Shown here: positions 1 to 10,404 of the stretch, one piece after another
Layout of the letters: each line of letters begins with the position of its first letter
How positions within the stretch are numbered: the first letter of the stretch is position 1
Program-made: the position numbers and the translations under genes
Notes under the pieces: model-generated
The model's input: the letters and a program-made list of their open reading frames with translations, nothing else
Told to the model about the DNA's origin: nothing
Databases searched by the model: none
NCBI GenBank assembly: GCA_036346355.1
Contig: CM070576.1
Coordinates: 10,895,558 to 10,959,557 of the forward strand
Origin: Rhipidocladum racemiflorum
Taxonomy: Eukaryota > Streptophyta > Magnoliopsida > Poales > Poaceae
DNA length: 64,000 nucleotides
Direction of reading: 5' to 3'

Positions 1-604
1 TGGATTTATCCGTCGCTACATCCTCAAAGCGTAGCGTGCTAGCCGTGTGAACTTGTTCGTAGTCGGCCACCGGGTGATTACCTTGCTTCAGTGCTCAACT
101 CCTCCTTCTTAAGGTCCATGATTCCTTCAGCACGTGATACTCGCCGAATGCACCGTGAACTCTTCCCAAGTGATATCTTGAGGGTTCTCTCTGCGTGGCA
201 CAGTTCTCCCACCATTCGGCGGCTGTTCCTTCCAGCTGATGAGAAGCGTAGAGTACCTTCTCATTCCCTATGCATTGAGCTATGTGTAGCTTCCTCTCGA
301 TTGATCTTAACCAATCATCGGCCTCCAATGGATTGGCATTCCAAGAGAAAGTGGGTGGGTGGGTCCTCATGAACTCGACTGACCTTGTATTCGGCGTGGT
401 CCCCGATTAACTTGATTAGCGGTGGCCTGAGCAAAGGACGTGCTGCATTTGTTGAATCATAGCATGCATCAACTGAGTCTGTGCAGCAAGAAAAGCTCCG
501 AAATTCTGCATATCAATCAAGCGGTGCCTGGTGCTCCATCATTGGGGTTTTCTGGCGGCGAGAACCACTCCCATTGCCTCCAAAGTTTCCACGGTGTTCA
601 CCAT
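1..604 (-). pseudogene. gag, 5' part, family A copy 1 (frameshifted, cut by window edge)
   Basis: The start is the ATG at 602-604 (MVNT), aligned with 29762 and 62836 in the other copies. The first frame soon meets a stop, and the conserved gag core is open only at 370-95. That core contains PPTFSWNANPLEADDWLRSI and AAEWWEN, the hallmark of the Retrotrans_gag domain in plant chromoviruses. The product would be the capsid protein. The zinc knuckle and all of pol lie beyond the left edge. Confidence 0.8.
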
Positions 605-828
605 CCGTCGATTTGATCTAGGTTTAGAGATGAGGGAAACAAGAATAGACAAGTAATATGGAACTTATGCGGGGCGAAAGGGGTAACTTTAAGGTCCAAC
701 TTTATTATTAATAACTTGGTATGGCTGCTTACAATGCCTAAGGGCCTTGCAACACATACTGCACACTCAGCAACAAAGCAAATCCAAATCGAACTAACTC
801 TGGAGTCTAACGCCTAAAGGGTGACTCT
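605..828 (-). other. Spacer between leader ORF and gag, family A copy 1
   Basis: This 224-bp stretch separates the two ORFs and is closely conserved at 29534-29761 and 62610-62835. No ORF is supported. It would serve as leader for gag translation. Confidence 0.5.
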
Positions 829-1600
829 TTATTCTATGACGCGACTCGGCGAAGGAGTCTCACTATAGAACCTATGCTCACTCATCGAGAAAACCTCCAC
901 GGCCTGGGTACGGTGTCGTGGCATAGGCGTAACGCATCGCCATGTCCAAATGATCGTGTCCTCTGTGGTAGTCGAAGAAGCGATGTCCTCATCGAGATCT
1001 GACTCCTCTGGATCCGCTCGTGTAGCTCGAGCACCGGCTCGGTCCGGTCCGCATAAGGTCATCTCCAACTCGTCAATCCTTCGTAGAAGGTGTGCCACAT
1101 CCTCGGGCGCTTCCCGCCATCTGTTCTTCTCTGTCGTGATCTCCTTGCGGGCCTGTGGGAGGTCCTTGCTTGGATTATCTAGTACATCCTCCTGAGCGAC
1201 GACAAATCGTGCCAACTGTGTAACCGTTGCATCCTCATCATGAATCTCATTCGGGTCAAGAAGCTTATCGCTGAGCGGATGGTAACGGAACACCGCATTT
1301 CCACCTCAATTCTCTGGCGTAGATACGGGTAATGTGCCGCATTGCTCGTCGTGATACTTCTTGGATACCCATCTGCATTGTAGATCTCCTGGCAAAGGTC
1401 TGCTGTATCGGGCGATTGCCTGGGCCCTTCTTCCTAGCAGGTACCTCAATCCTCACGTCACAAGCCTTGATCAATCCCGCTTGTCTGATCACTTCCACTT
1501 GGTATTGCGGCTTCTCAAAATCCCCGAGAGTCTGTAGCATATGCCAAAGTTCCGCGGCGTGACCAACTCCCAGATCAACGTAGTTGAACTCTTCCTCCAT
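829..1600 (-). pseudogene. Leader ORF between primer site and gag, family A copy 1
   Basis: An ATG at 1600 opens a protein beginning MEEEFNYVDLG. It continues in a second frame and stops at 829-831 after a C-terminal ...SRVIE. The 772-bp span is not a multiple of three, so at least one frameshift is present. The first part (about 110 residues) is basic; the second holds an acidic, heptad-like stretch (about ARKEITTEKN to RRIDELE) that looks like a coiled coil. Equivalent ORFs sit at 28771-29533 and 61869-62609. I see no known enzymatic motif. It lies on the sense strand upstream of gag, so it would be translated from the genomic RNA or a spliced form. Confidence 0.72.
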
Positions 1601-1800
1601 CTGTCACAAGAGTGCTTTACGTAAGAACTCGGAATTTTTAAATTGTGACAAGGTAAGGGAAAATTTCAGCAAGAGACAAGAAAGAGAGAAGGGGATAAGT
1701 CGAGATGTCATTTCTTATCTTGAAAAATTTTTAGCTTTAGAAAATAGGTTTTATCCTCACTACGACCATTCTAGCTAGGGTTGAGCCTACAGTCAAGTAT

Positions 1801-1813
1801 GGCTCTGATACCA
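1801..1813 (-). other. Primer binding site, tRNA-iMet type
   Basis: The minus strand reads TGGTATCAGAGCC four bases after the LTR end. This is the usual plant retrotransposon primer site, complementary to the 3' end of initiator methionine tRNA. It fixes the LTR boundary at 1818. Confidence 0.9.
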
Positions 1814-1817
1814 CCTC

Positions 1818-4800
1818 TGTCGGGACCCCGAATTTGCAAATCCGGACCCTCTGTGTTTTCAGCACTAGTCCAGGAACGCGCTAGTGCACACAGTCTTAAC
1901 ATCGGTAAATATCACAATCATACCAAACGATACCAATAAAGTACTTTATTTAAATAACCAAACTGGTTACTCGACCTTATGGCCAAGTTACAAAATGTAT
2001 GCCTCGCAAGGCGAAACTTATTCAGAGAAAAATAATAGCAGCGGAAAATAAGATAACTTCGTGGCGCCATCCAGTATACCACAGGCAACTGACTGGGCTC
2101 GCATCCCTAAGTAGACGGATCTTCTTGGAGTTCCTCCTCCAAAGCTGGTGTAACCTCCTCTTCAACTGATATTGTGTTGAGGCAAGGGTGAGTACTTGGT
2201 ACTCAGCAAGTCATGCACAGAATGCAGGCTAATATACTATATGCATGGCTTGGTACAAAGGAATAGCTTAAGGAATATTTGCAGTAAAACAGCATTTGAC
2301 AAGTAACATAAATAGATTCGAAAGCAGTAGAAACAAGTAAAGCATAAATAACTTTTCAATAAGTTTAATAAACATTTTTCCCCCATCCTAAACCATATCT
2401 CCATCATCTCCGTTATTAAACCATTCCAACCTTTCAAACCGGGTTATTTTCGTAAAATCTAACCCTTGATCAGAATTCCCGAGCATTGTCCAAAGATCAG
2501 TGGACTCGGCTATTTAAATAGATTCTAAACTCTGCAGAGGTTATGCACTTTACCCACAAGATACAATCAAACACCACAAAGGCGAAGTTCCGTAATAAAG
2601 CCTTTCTAAGCCTCAAACAACCACAGTGGTCCTCTCCGGTTAGTGCTCTACACCATCCCTTCCTTAGCCAAGGCGAAGTATGGGACCAACACACCGTTAG
2701 ATGGGTATCTGGCCACAGCCACGATACGCTCCCCGCATAATCACACAAACGGTGTAATCGACACCTGAGGCTCCACAAGTGAGTCCTTAGCGACTTAGTC
2801 AACTAGGGCCGTCCCATTCCGACCATGTGGTTGCAAGTATGACCAGCTTCAAAGGCTTGCAAGGTTAAGTCCTTAGAGTGACCAGGGCAAGACTACCCAA
2901 GAACCAAATCAACATTCCCAATGCCACAAGGCCCACTGATTACTCTTGCCACATGCCCTGGCCGAAATCGCTTATCAAACCCCGCTTGATTACCATGCAC
3001 CACGTGCCATCAACATCACATGATACTTTTCCAAAACAGGTTCAATATATCATTAAGTCAATATTAACATTTGATTATCCAAAATCATGTCATGAGCACG
3101 AAAGCGTGCTCTAAGCAGTATACTACAACGATCTAAACCCATGTTGGCGATTTAATAATGTCCAACTAGTAATCCACAACTAGGGTGACAAAGGGTCATG
3201 GCACATACTTAAGTAATCAAGGTGTCATATAGCAAATTGGTATTTATCTAATCCCCATGTTTAAGCAAAGTATGTTTCTAATTGAACTAGCATGCAATAG
3301 TTTAAATCAAAATAGATTTCGAAATAGGATCAACATGGTCAAAGCACAACTTGCCTTCAAAAAGCACTTGCTCTTGGTCTTGAGTTGGATCCTGAGTCAA
3401 CACTTCTCCTTCGAATCCTTAGGCACTTCAACGCGTCTACTCGTAAAGCGTGCAAATAGCAATACACAAATAAACAATAGGCAAAACATCCCAAAACTCC
3501 AAATAAAACCCATAAACAGAGAGAACATAATTTTCTGGATTTTAGAAACTGGAATCGTCAAATTTGGAGTTAAAACGCATAAAAGTTATGATTTATTAAA
3601 GTTTAAATAATCAATTAAATAATATTACAGAGAAAAACTTTAGTCCAAAAATTAAATAAAATTCATATTTAGGTAGATCTCAATTTTATACAAATTTAGA
3701 AATTTGAATCACTCAATTCGGAGTTGAAACGCAAAAGTTATAAGCGTTTGAAGTTTGAATCTAAATTTGAATCAATATTTCGAATTAATAAATCATTTTC
3801 TTTTTCGGAAATTAATTATTGCGTCAGCAAGGACACGTGGCAGCCTCTGATTGGTTGGCTGACGTCAACCGGTCCATAGACTCGGTCCACGCTCGGCTTG
3901 GGTCCACCGTGGACTCGGTCCACGACTCTACGTGTCGCTGACATGTGGGCCCACTCAGGTGACGTCATCGGCCGACGCGTCGGCGAGGCCGAGCCGCAGT
4001 CGGCGACATGTGGGACCCACCGTGGCGTCATTCTTTGGCGTCGACGCCACTTTCTGGAACAACCGCTGACATGCGGGCCCGCCATGACGTCAGCGTGACG
4101 TCATGGTGTGGTTTGGCCGAGCCGGCCGACACGCGCCTGGGCCAGTGTCGGCGTCACGCCAGCAGACTGGCCGACCGCGTCGGTCCAACTTCCCGGACGC
4201 GTGGCTCAATCTCGGCCGTTGATTTGAAAATCAACGGCGCGGATTAGATCCAGTGTTGACGCGTTTGGGTTAACGCATTGATTTCGGACCGTTGGATCTA
4301 GATCCGGCGGTGGAGATTGATCTAGGATTTGGAACGGGATCTCACCGTGCGATGGCGTGGCGTGATCTCGGCGTTGGATCTTGATCGACGGCCGAGAGAG
4401 CTCGCGGCCTGGCGATGGCTTGCGGCGCGCTGCTCATGGCCAGCGGAGGACGACGACCTTGCCGACGGCGTTTCGGCGCGCTCCGGCTGGCGAGAGATCT
4501 CTTCGGCGCGTGCCTCGTCGCGGTGAGTCCGGATTCTGGGGTCAACGGGCGGCAGAGGACGACGACGGCGATTTTAACGCAGCGAAATCACGCGGCGGGC
4601 GTCACGGCAACTCCGGCGAGCGATTGCGGTGAGCGGTGGCGACTCGGCGACGTTGTCTGGAATCTGGTCTTGTGGCCCGAAGTCTAGGTCACGGCCGTGG
4701 TGGCGGCGCATTAAATAGCAGCCTCGGCGTCAGGAACGCCACGGAGACCGAGGTCGACACTGCCGACGGGCGAGTCCGGCGGCACGAGAGGGTGACGTGG

Positions 4801-5343
4801 CAGCGCGCACACCGTTGGATCTCGATCCAACGGTGCGAGTTGGTCCGGTCGGACTCGGTTCGAGGCGGTGGCTCGATCGGCTCGGGCTCTGGCGTGGCTC
4901 AATCGTGGCCGTTGGATCAAGATCCAAGCAGTCCTTGATTAAACTTTCGGCCAAGGTGGGTTCGATCAGTCACGTGGCTCGAGTCGGACTCGAACTCGAG
5001 TCGACTCGGGCTCGATCGGATGAACGATGAACCGACTTCGGTTTGGATTTCCAGCGATTTAATATTTAAAATAATTCCCGATAATTCATTTAATTCATTA
5101 AAATAGCAAATGACTCGGAAAAATTCGGAAAAATTCTGGAAAATACTTTGGATCATTTTGGACTCAAATAAAATATTTCCAACAAAATTTTATTTGCAAA
5201 ATTAAATTCTTTAATTATTTCAAAATGGAATAAATTCAAATAAATTCCAAATAAATCCAAATAAATTCCAGAAAATTCCAAAAATTCACCAAAGTGTCAA
5301 ATCACACATGAATTTTAGAAAAGCAAAATTTTGGGATGTTACA
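1818..5343 (-). repeat. 5' LTR of family A copy 1 (3,526 bp)
   Basis: The plus strand starts TGTCGGGACCCC at 1818 and ends GGGATGTTACA at 5343, the inverted form of the LTR ends of the other two copies. It contains a TATA-like site (4709-4717), four TGACGTCA palindromes (3860, 3960, 4085, 4096), several CCGTTGGATC inverted repeats and an A/T-rich 5' end. The long GC-rich block at about 3830-5030 matches 25380-26560, 33950-34760 plus 46342-46720, and 58490-59640 in the sister LTRs. Confidence 0.92.
4709..4717 (-). promoter_or_regulatory. TATA-like core promoter in family A LTR
   Basis: The minus strand reads TATTTAATG here. The same position in the sister LTRs reads TATTTAAAG (25685, 34252) or TATTTAATG (58814), always just after a GACGCCGAGG-type sequence. 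Conservation of place and sequence suggests the transcription start (U3/R border) lies a short way downstream. No transcript evidence is available. Confidence 0.5.
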
Positions 5344-5717
5344 GCTACCGCTTTAGACCGCGGGTTTTGCTTAGATTTGAACTAGACACATTGTCAGTTT
5401 TTCGCCGATCATCGGTTTGTAGAACCCTAACTTTGTGTGCTTAATTCAATTCGCAATTTCAGATTGCTCTTCTGCGTTCTTGCTCGTGTTCTCGATTCGC
5501 TTGCAGGGATAAGCCTTCTTGGCGAGGTCAACCGTGTTTGTGCATGGTTGATAACCTACAGAGCTGTGGTGTAGCGATTGCAGGATCGGATCGGTTCTGA
5601 TCAGAAGCCGGATCGTCAACATCCAGTCTCTACCAATCTATGTTACCACTTTTTGTACTAACGTGATCCTAGAATAGTGTAGTGTACATAGAGCATCCAG
5701 ATTTGTATATTCAAGTC
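5344..5717. other. Non-coding sequence between retrotransposon fragments
   Basis: This block has no ORF of note. It resembles the 3' part of an LTR or leader (for example around AGGATAAGCC and the closing TATATTCAAGTC), but I see no second copy in the window to prove it. It is the target sequence of the family A copy 1 insertion. Confidence 0.35.
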
Positions 5718-6271
5718 TATAACACCCCAATTTTTGAGTTTTTAAACAGTTTTAAAGCAAAAAAGAACCATTGGGATTTTTCCTAGATTAATTAAAGCCT
5801 ATTTGAAATTTTCGTTTAATAAAAATATTTAATTTAATTAATCTATGCATCAAGGAATTTTTCTTTATTTTTTGGGTTTTTTCAATTTATTTGCTATTTA
5901 TTTGAATATATTTGCTTTTAATTGAATTTTTGGAAATATATTAATTTCGAAAAGGTTTACAATTTCAAAATCCCTTGGGACGAATCCCTCTGTAGCCCGA
6001 CCAGCTTTGCTCCGACCAGTCTAGTTTTCTTTGCTCCAGCCAAGTCTAGCCTTCCAGGTCGGCCCACCCACGCAAACCCTAGCCACCGCGTAGTCCTACC
6101 GCCGTACGCCGCCCGTGGTTTTTGCGCCCCGTATGCATCCTTCGAGGCATTAACAGGATCCATTGATCCTCGATTCGGGTTCCTCGTCTTCCACCGCATC
6201 CATCTCCTCCTTCACCGTCGCCCGAGCCACCGCCGTTGCTTGTGAATCTCTACCACTGCTCGAAGCCCTTC
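5718..6271 (+). repeat. Probable truncated LTR start (TATAACACCCC)
   Basis: The block opens TATAACACCCCAATTTTTGAG, one base off the TGTAACACCCC that opens gypsy LTRs, followed by an A/T-rich stretch and then a GC-rich leader-like part. It stops where a second LTR-like start (TGTAACAACCC) appears at 6272. I read it as an older LTR interrupted or truncated by the next one; its 3' end is not identified. Confidence 0.4.
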
Positions 6272-9200
6272 TTGTAACAACCCAAAAAATTCAAAATTTA
6301 GAAAATAAATATTTAAAATTTAAAAACAAAAGTGAAGAAATTTTTTACTGGAATCAAGATTTTAATGTAAAATCTGTTAACTTCCCTGTGTTAAAATTCT
6401 TTTTGAAGACAAAAAACTATTAAAATAAGTTTCAAAAATGATTTGAATTTTAAATTTCCATCTCGTCTAATTATTGCTCAAGTCCCGGTCTTCAAGAAAG
6501 ATCATTTAGAGTAATTATTCTTTTCTCCTTTTAAATAAGAAAGGAAATCTAACAGTTTTATTTTTTAACCAAAATCATTTCCTCGGAACTTTTAGCAGAC
6601 AAACACCATCAAATAAGTGAGACATACAGTAATAAGGGACTACATACATGTATGACATGTATATTGTTATGAAGTAAATTACTCTTCCTTGTTGGACATC
6701 TTGCCCTGTTCCAATCTCAACAAGAATAGCCTTTTCCTTTTCTCTTTCTTTCACTGCCAAGTGGGCCATTCCCTGGCCGGCCCCACTGTCAGCCATTCCC
6801 CTCTCAATTTTTCCCTACGCTCTTCCTTAGCCGAAATTAACCAGCCAGTCTCCATCGCTTTGCCGCTGAAGTTTCTCTCTGCCAGACTTCTTTCCCTCAC
6901 CACGACATCTGGCAACCAAAGCTAGCCATCGTGTTCAATTCCCAAACAGGCACCGCTTTACTCCGTCACTGCTCTTCCCTTCTGTTGAGCCACATCAGGC
7001 AAGCCAGGACCACGCGTCCCTGCATCTGCTCTCTTCTCACCTGTTGTTGCCACGACAAGCATTCGCTACTTGATCCATTGCGATTTGCGACGGCAAGCAA
7101 CTCTCCAGGCTACCCATACCTTACCCTGGCAATCGCACCGACTAAAGCCACATCCTAAATCTACCGCTGCCTCTCAGCGCGCCACCATCCTTGGCTCTAA
7201 CTGCCTCTGGCCATCTGCGATCACAGTATGCTATACTGATCTTGCTTGTCCAATAAATACTAAACCCTTCCCTGAGCTCCCTGCATTGTCCATTGCTCAA
7301 GACTTCCTTCAATTGCCAATCAACTCAGCCATGCCCACAAGCTTCACAGATAAGAGGGAAAATCACCATTGAGCTCACTCAGTGAAGTACTCCTAAAATT
7401 TCTTCAATACAGATCACTCTTGGCATCTCTGAACTATCCCCATTCCCTCAATTTCAGGCCTGCACCTTCATAGCAACACCATCGCGCACTCCTTCTCTTC
7501 CAAATCTGCCAGCACGGTGATATGTCACTCCGGTAGCTCCTCGTCTTGGCTAATTAGTAAAGTGAACTCCATTAGCACCGCTGATACTCACGCAACTCAG
7601 TATCGAGCTTAAACACCATCCAAATTCGTTGTCTCCGTTCAGCCACCATTACTGTCGCCCCTCACCGGTGACAAGCCACTCCGCCATCATTCTGCTATGA
7701 CCAAGGACGACTCTAGGAGCACCCTAACCCCCTGATTCTCAAGGAGTCCGTGGCCAGCCAATTCTAGCTCACCTCGTCGCCAGTGACAATTTCTGTCGCC
7801 TCCCTCTCTTAGCCCCGTCGCAGGACCTGTTCAGCCACCGTCGATGGTCATCCGGTCCGTTCCCTAGATCCCCATCATTCTCCTCCTACTCGTCGGACTC
7901 TGGCCGGGCCGGCACCGCCTCTTCTTCGCCGCCAGCGTTGACCCTTAGCGCCGTCCCCTAGTTCCTCTCACTGCGTGGTGGCCCCCTCCTGTCAGTTAGT
8001 GTAGACCACAAGCACAGAAGCACCTTCACTGACCGAAATACGTTTTCTCTGATAGTAGATGTATTTTCTTTTTTTAGAGGTATATTCCAAACCGGCCATT
8101 ATTTCCAACCTTTATATCTTTTGCATTTTAAATCTAAATTCATTCAAACAAGTTTCTAAATTTAAGATAAATATTGTGGATTCTAATTATGCAAAATCAT
8201 TTTGAATTGAACCTTTGTACGAATTTAAATTTCAAATTTAAGGAAGAAGGTTGACAACATGTTAAATACATATTTGTATAAATAAACTCCAAATTTAGTG
8301 AAGCAAATTTTGTTAGGTTACTTAGATCATAAATAAGCTATTTATGTTATTTTGATTTGAACTCAATTTGCAATGAAATCATAAATAGATTAGCTACAAT
8401 GCCTTTTAGGTTTAAATAATTGTAAGAATTTCAAATCAATTTAGATTACAGTGAGGACAATTCTTAAGGTATGCTACTACCACAGTACCCCTATCATGCA
8501 TAGATAATTTTTATTTGATTAAATTTGATATAAAGTTATAACAAACCTTAGGTGCTAAATACATAAAGTTAAGTGTATGGCCATATAACGCGAAAGTGTA
8601 TTATTGTAATAGAAACCACCTTTAGAACACTCTTAGAGATATCCCATGCTTGGATTAAAATTTGAATCGTGTTTGTAAATGTGCCTAACTAATTGAATTA
8701 ATCAAACACCGTGATCTTAGGATAATATTTAATTAAGCTTAAATCATCGTCGAATTCAAATACTTTATGCATCTTGCATTGCATCTGAATCCCTATTAGA
8801 GCAAAAATCCTAAGTGTTATAGTTGTCAACAGGGCATGTTGAGGATAGTTAAGCGTAGGTTAGTCCTTTGCTAAAGAACTCGTGTCACAAGAAATCATCC
8901 GAACATCCAAAAACCTTGTAGATTCAGCCAGTAGCATTATCCAGTAAGCGCCCTTTTAATACTTAAGGTCAGTACTATCGAAGCTCGAGAATGATACTAC
9001 TGAGGGACGATAATACCACTGGCTGAGAGTCGGTACTGCCAAACAATAGAAGCGCTTTAATTAATGTCTTAATTCTATTTATCTAAACAATCTTAGCTAC
9101 TTGAATTCGTAAAATAGGAATAAACAATCCATAAAATGTGGGTAATGGTGTAGCCCAGACCATTAATAAGAAATATAGATGAAAAGATAAATTATAACGC

Positions 9201-10404
9201 ATACACATAAAATCATAAAAACCCTAACCTTAAATCATCCTTGTTTTATGTGATGGATTTCTATTTGATTTTTCTATCTATGTTCTTTTTGCCTCGTTGG
9301 AGTTTATCTTATTGAAATTTATTATTATTTGCTATGTTCTCATGGTACGACGTGTGGAACCTGATGTCATAAATGATATTTTCAATGGACAAGACTTAGA
9401 ACTCGACGACTACTGCGATCTCATTGGCAACACAAGTTACGACTCATACTACTCCAAGCTGTGACTTCAATTTCTGATTATGTATCTAATTATGGCCATG
9501 CAATTGTTGAATTGAGTGCATATGCAAGTTTATTCATGTTTATGGCATGTATGCATTCATGGCATGAGGACTGGCCAGGACGGTGAGAAAGTATAACTAA
9601 TCCGGTAAGGTCGGTGAGAAATTTATGACTAATCCGGAGCGCCACTGAGAAAGACCTACCTCGTAGTCCCATCCACGGTTGTGTATGGGAGCAAGTTAGT
9701 AAGAGTAGGCACCGTCCATCTACGGGGTGGAAGGGGAAAGAAGGTGCACACCGACGGGTGTGCACTCGGCAATACCGGTATGTGCTAATAAAGGAGACAT
9801 GTGCATTGCATTGCATGAATGAGAATGATTATGAAGATGAACTATGAATTTCTTATGATGATGTGTTATGATATATAATGGTGATGCTATTGAATAATGT
9901 TGTTGTTCTATTCCATTGCAATACACTTTGCTGAGTGATGAACTCACACTTGTTGTTTTATGTTGTTTTTAGGTGTTATGAACTCGGCATGTGGGAAAGG
10001 GAGTTAGCGTCACATCTACACTTAGATTCATTCATTTAGACAACTACACATTCTCGTTCGTAGTTGTGATGGTGATGTTTAATGTGCTAAATTTGGTTCA
10101 CGCTATAACTTGTGCGTGGATTTATTGTTCACTTTGTTTTAGTCATGAAGTGTTGAAATTCATTAATTGGTGTTAAATTGTTGCTATATCTCATGTTATT
10201 GCTGTTTTAGATGTCATCCATTATGTTATTGTTTGTGATATCATTACTGTTGCTTCAACCCATGGAATTACAAAGGAGATGCTGCCGAAATTTCGGTTAA
10301 AGCATTTACGCCCTTGCTGGAATTTGTTCTTAATTGTGGTATTTAGTTGCTATTTCTACTATGTTTGGTGACATCCAGGGCATACTAAATGCCGATGTGT
10401 TACA
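6272..10404 (+). repeat. Long LTR of family B (about 4.1 kb, boundaries approximate)
   Basis: The right boundary is clear: ...GCCGATGTGTTACA at 10404 is followed by a Met-tRNA primer site. The left boundary is taken at TGTAACAACCC (6272), which gives TG...CA ends, but 5718 is possible. The interval has no long ORF: A/T-rich flanks surround a GC-rich part at about 6700-8000. The segment at 9640-10400, with CCTACCTCGTAGTCCCATCC, CTCGGCAATACCGGTATGTG and GAGATGCTGCCGAAATTTCG, recurs at 55940-56740 and, inverted, at 57584-58183. Confidence 0.6.

Larger units (their letters stand above)
1..5343 (-). mobile_element. Partial Ty3/gypsy (chromovirus, Tekay-like) element, family A copy 1
   Basis: Reading the minus strand from 5343 downward gives an LTR starting TGTAACATCCC and ending GGGGTCCCGACA, then a Met-tRNA primer site, a leader ORF and the start of gag, which runs off the left edge. 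The same order occurs at 25069-30420 and 58184-64000, so these are three copies of one family. The clade call (Tekay/Del chromovirus) comes from the chromodomain at the end of pol in the middle copy, the long LTR and the gag sequence. The five bases outside the LTR, GCTAC (5344-5348), would be one target duplication; its partner lies outside the window. Confidence 0.9.

Noticed and set aside
91..372. Plus-strand 93-codon open frame at the left edge
   Set aside because: It is the antisense of the gag core (370-95 minus), which carries the recognisable Retrotrans_gag motif.
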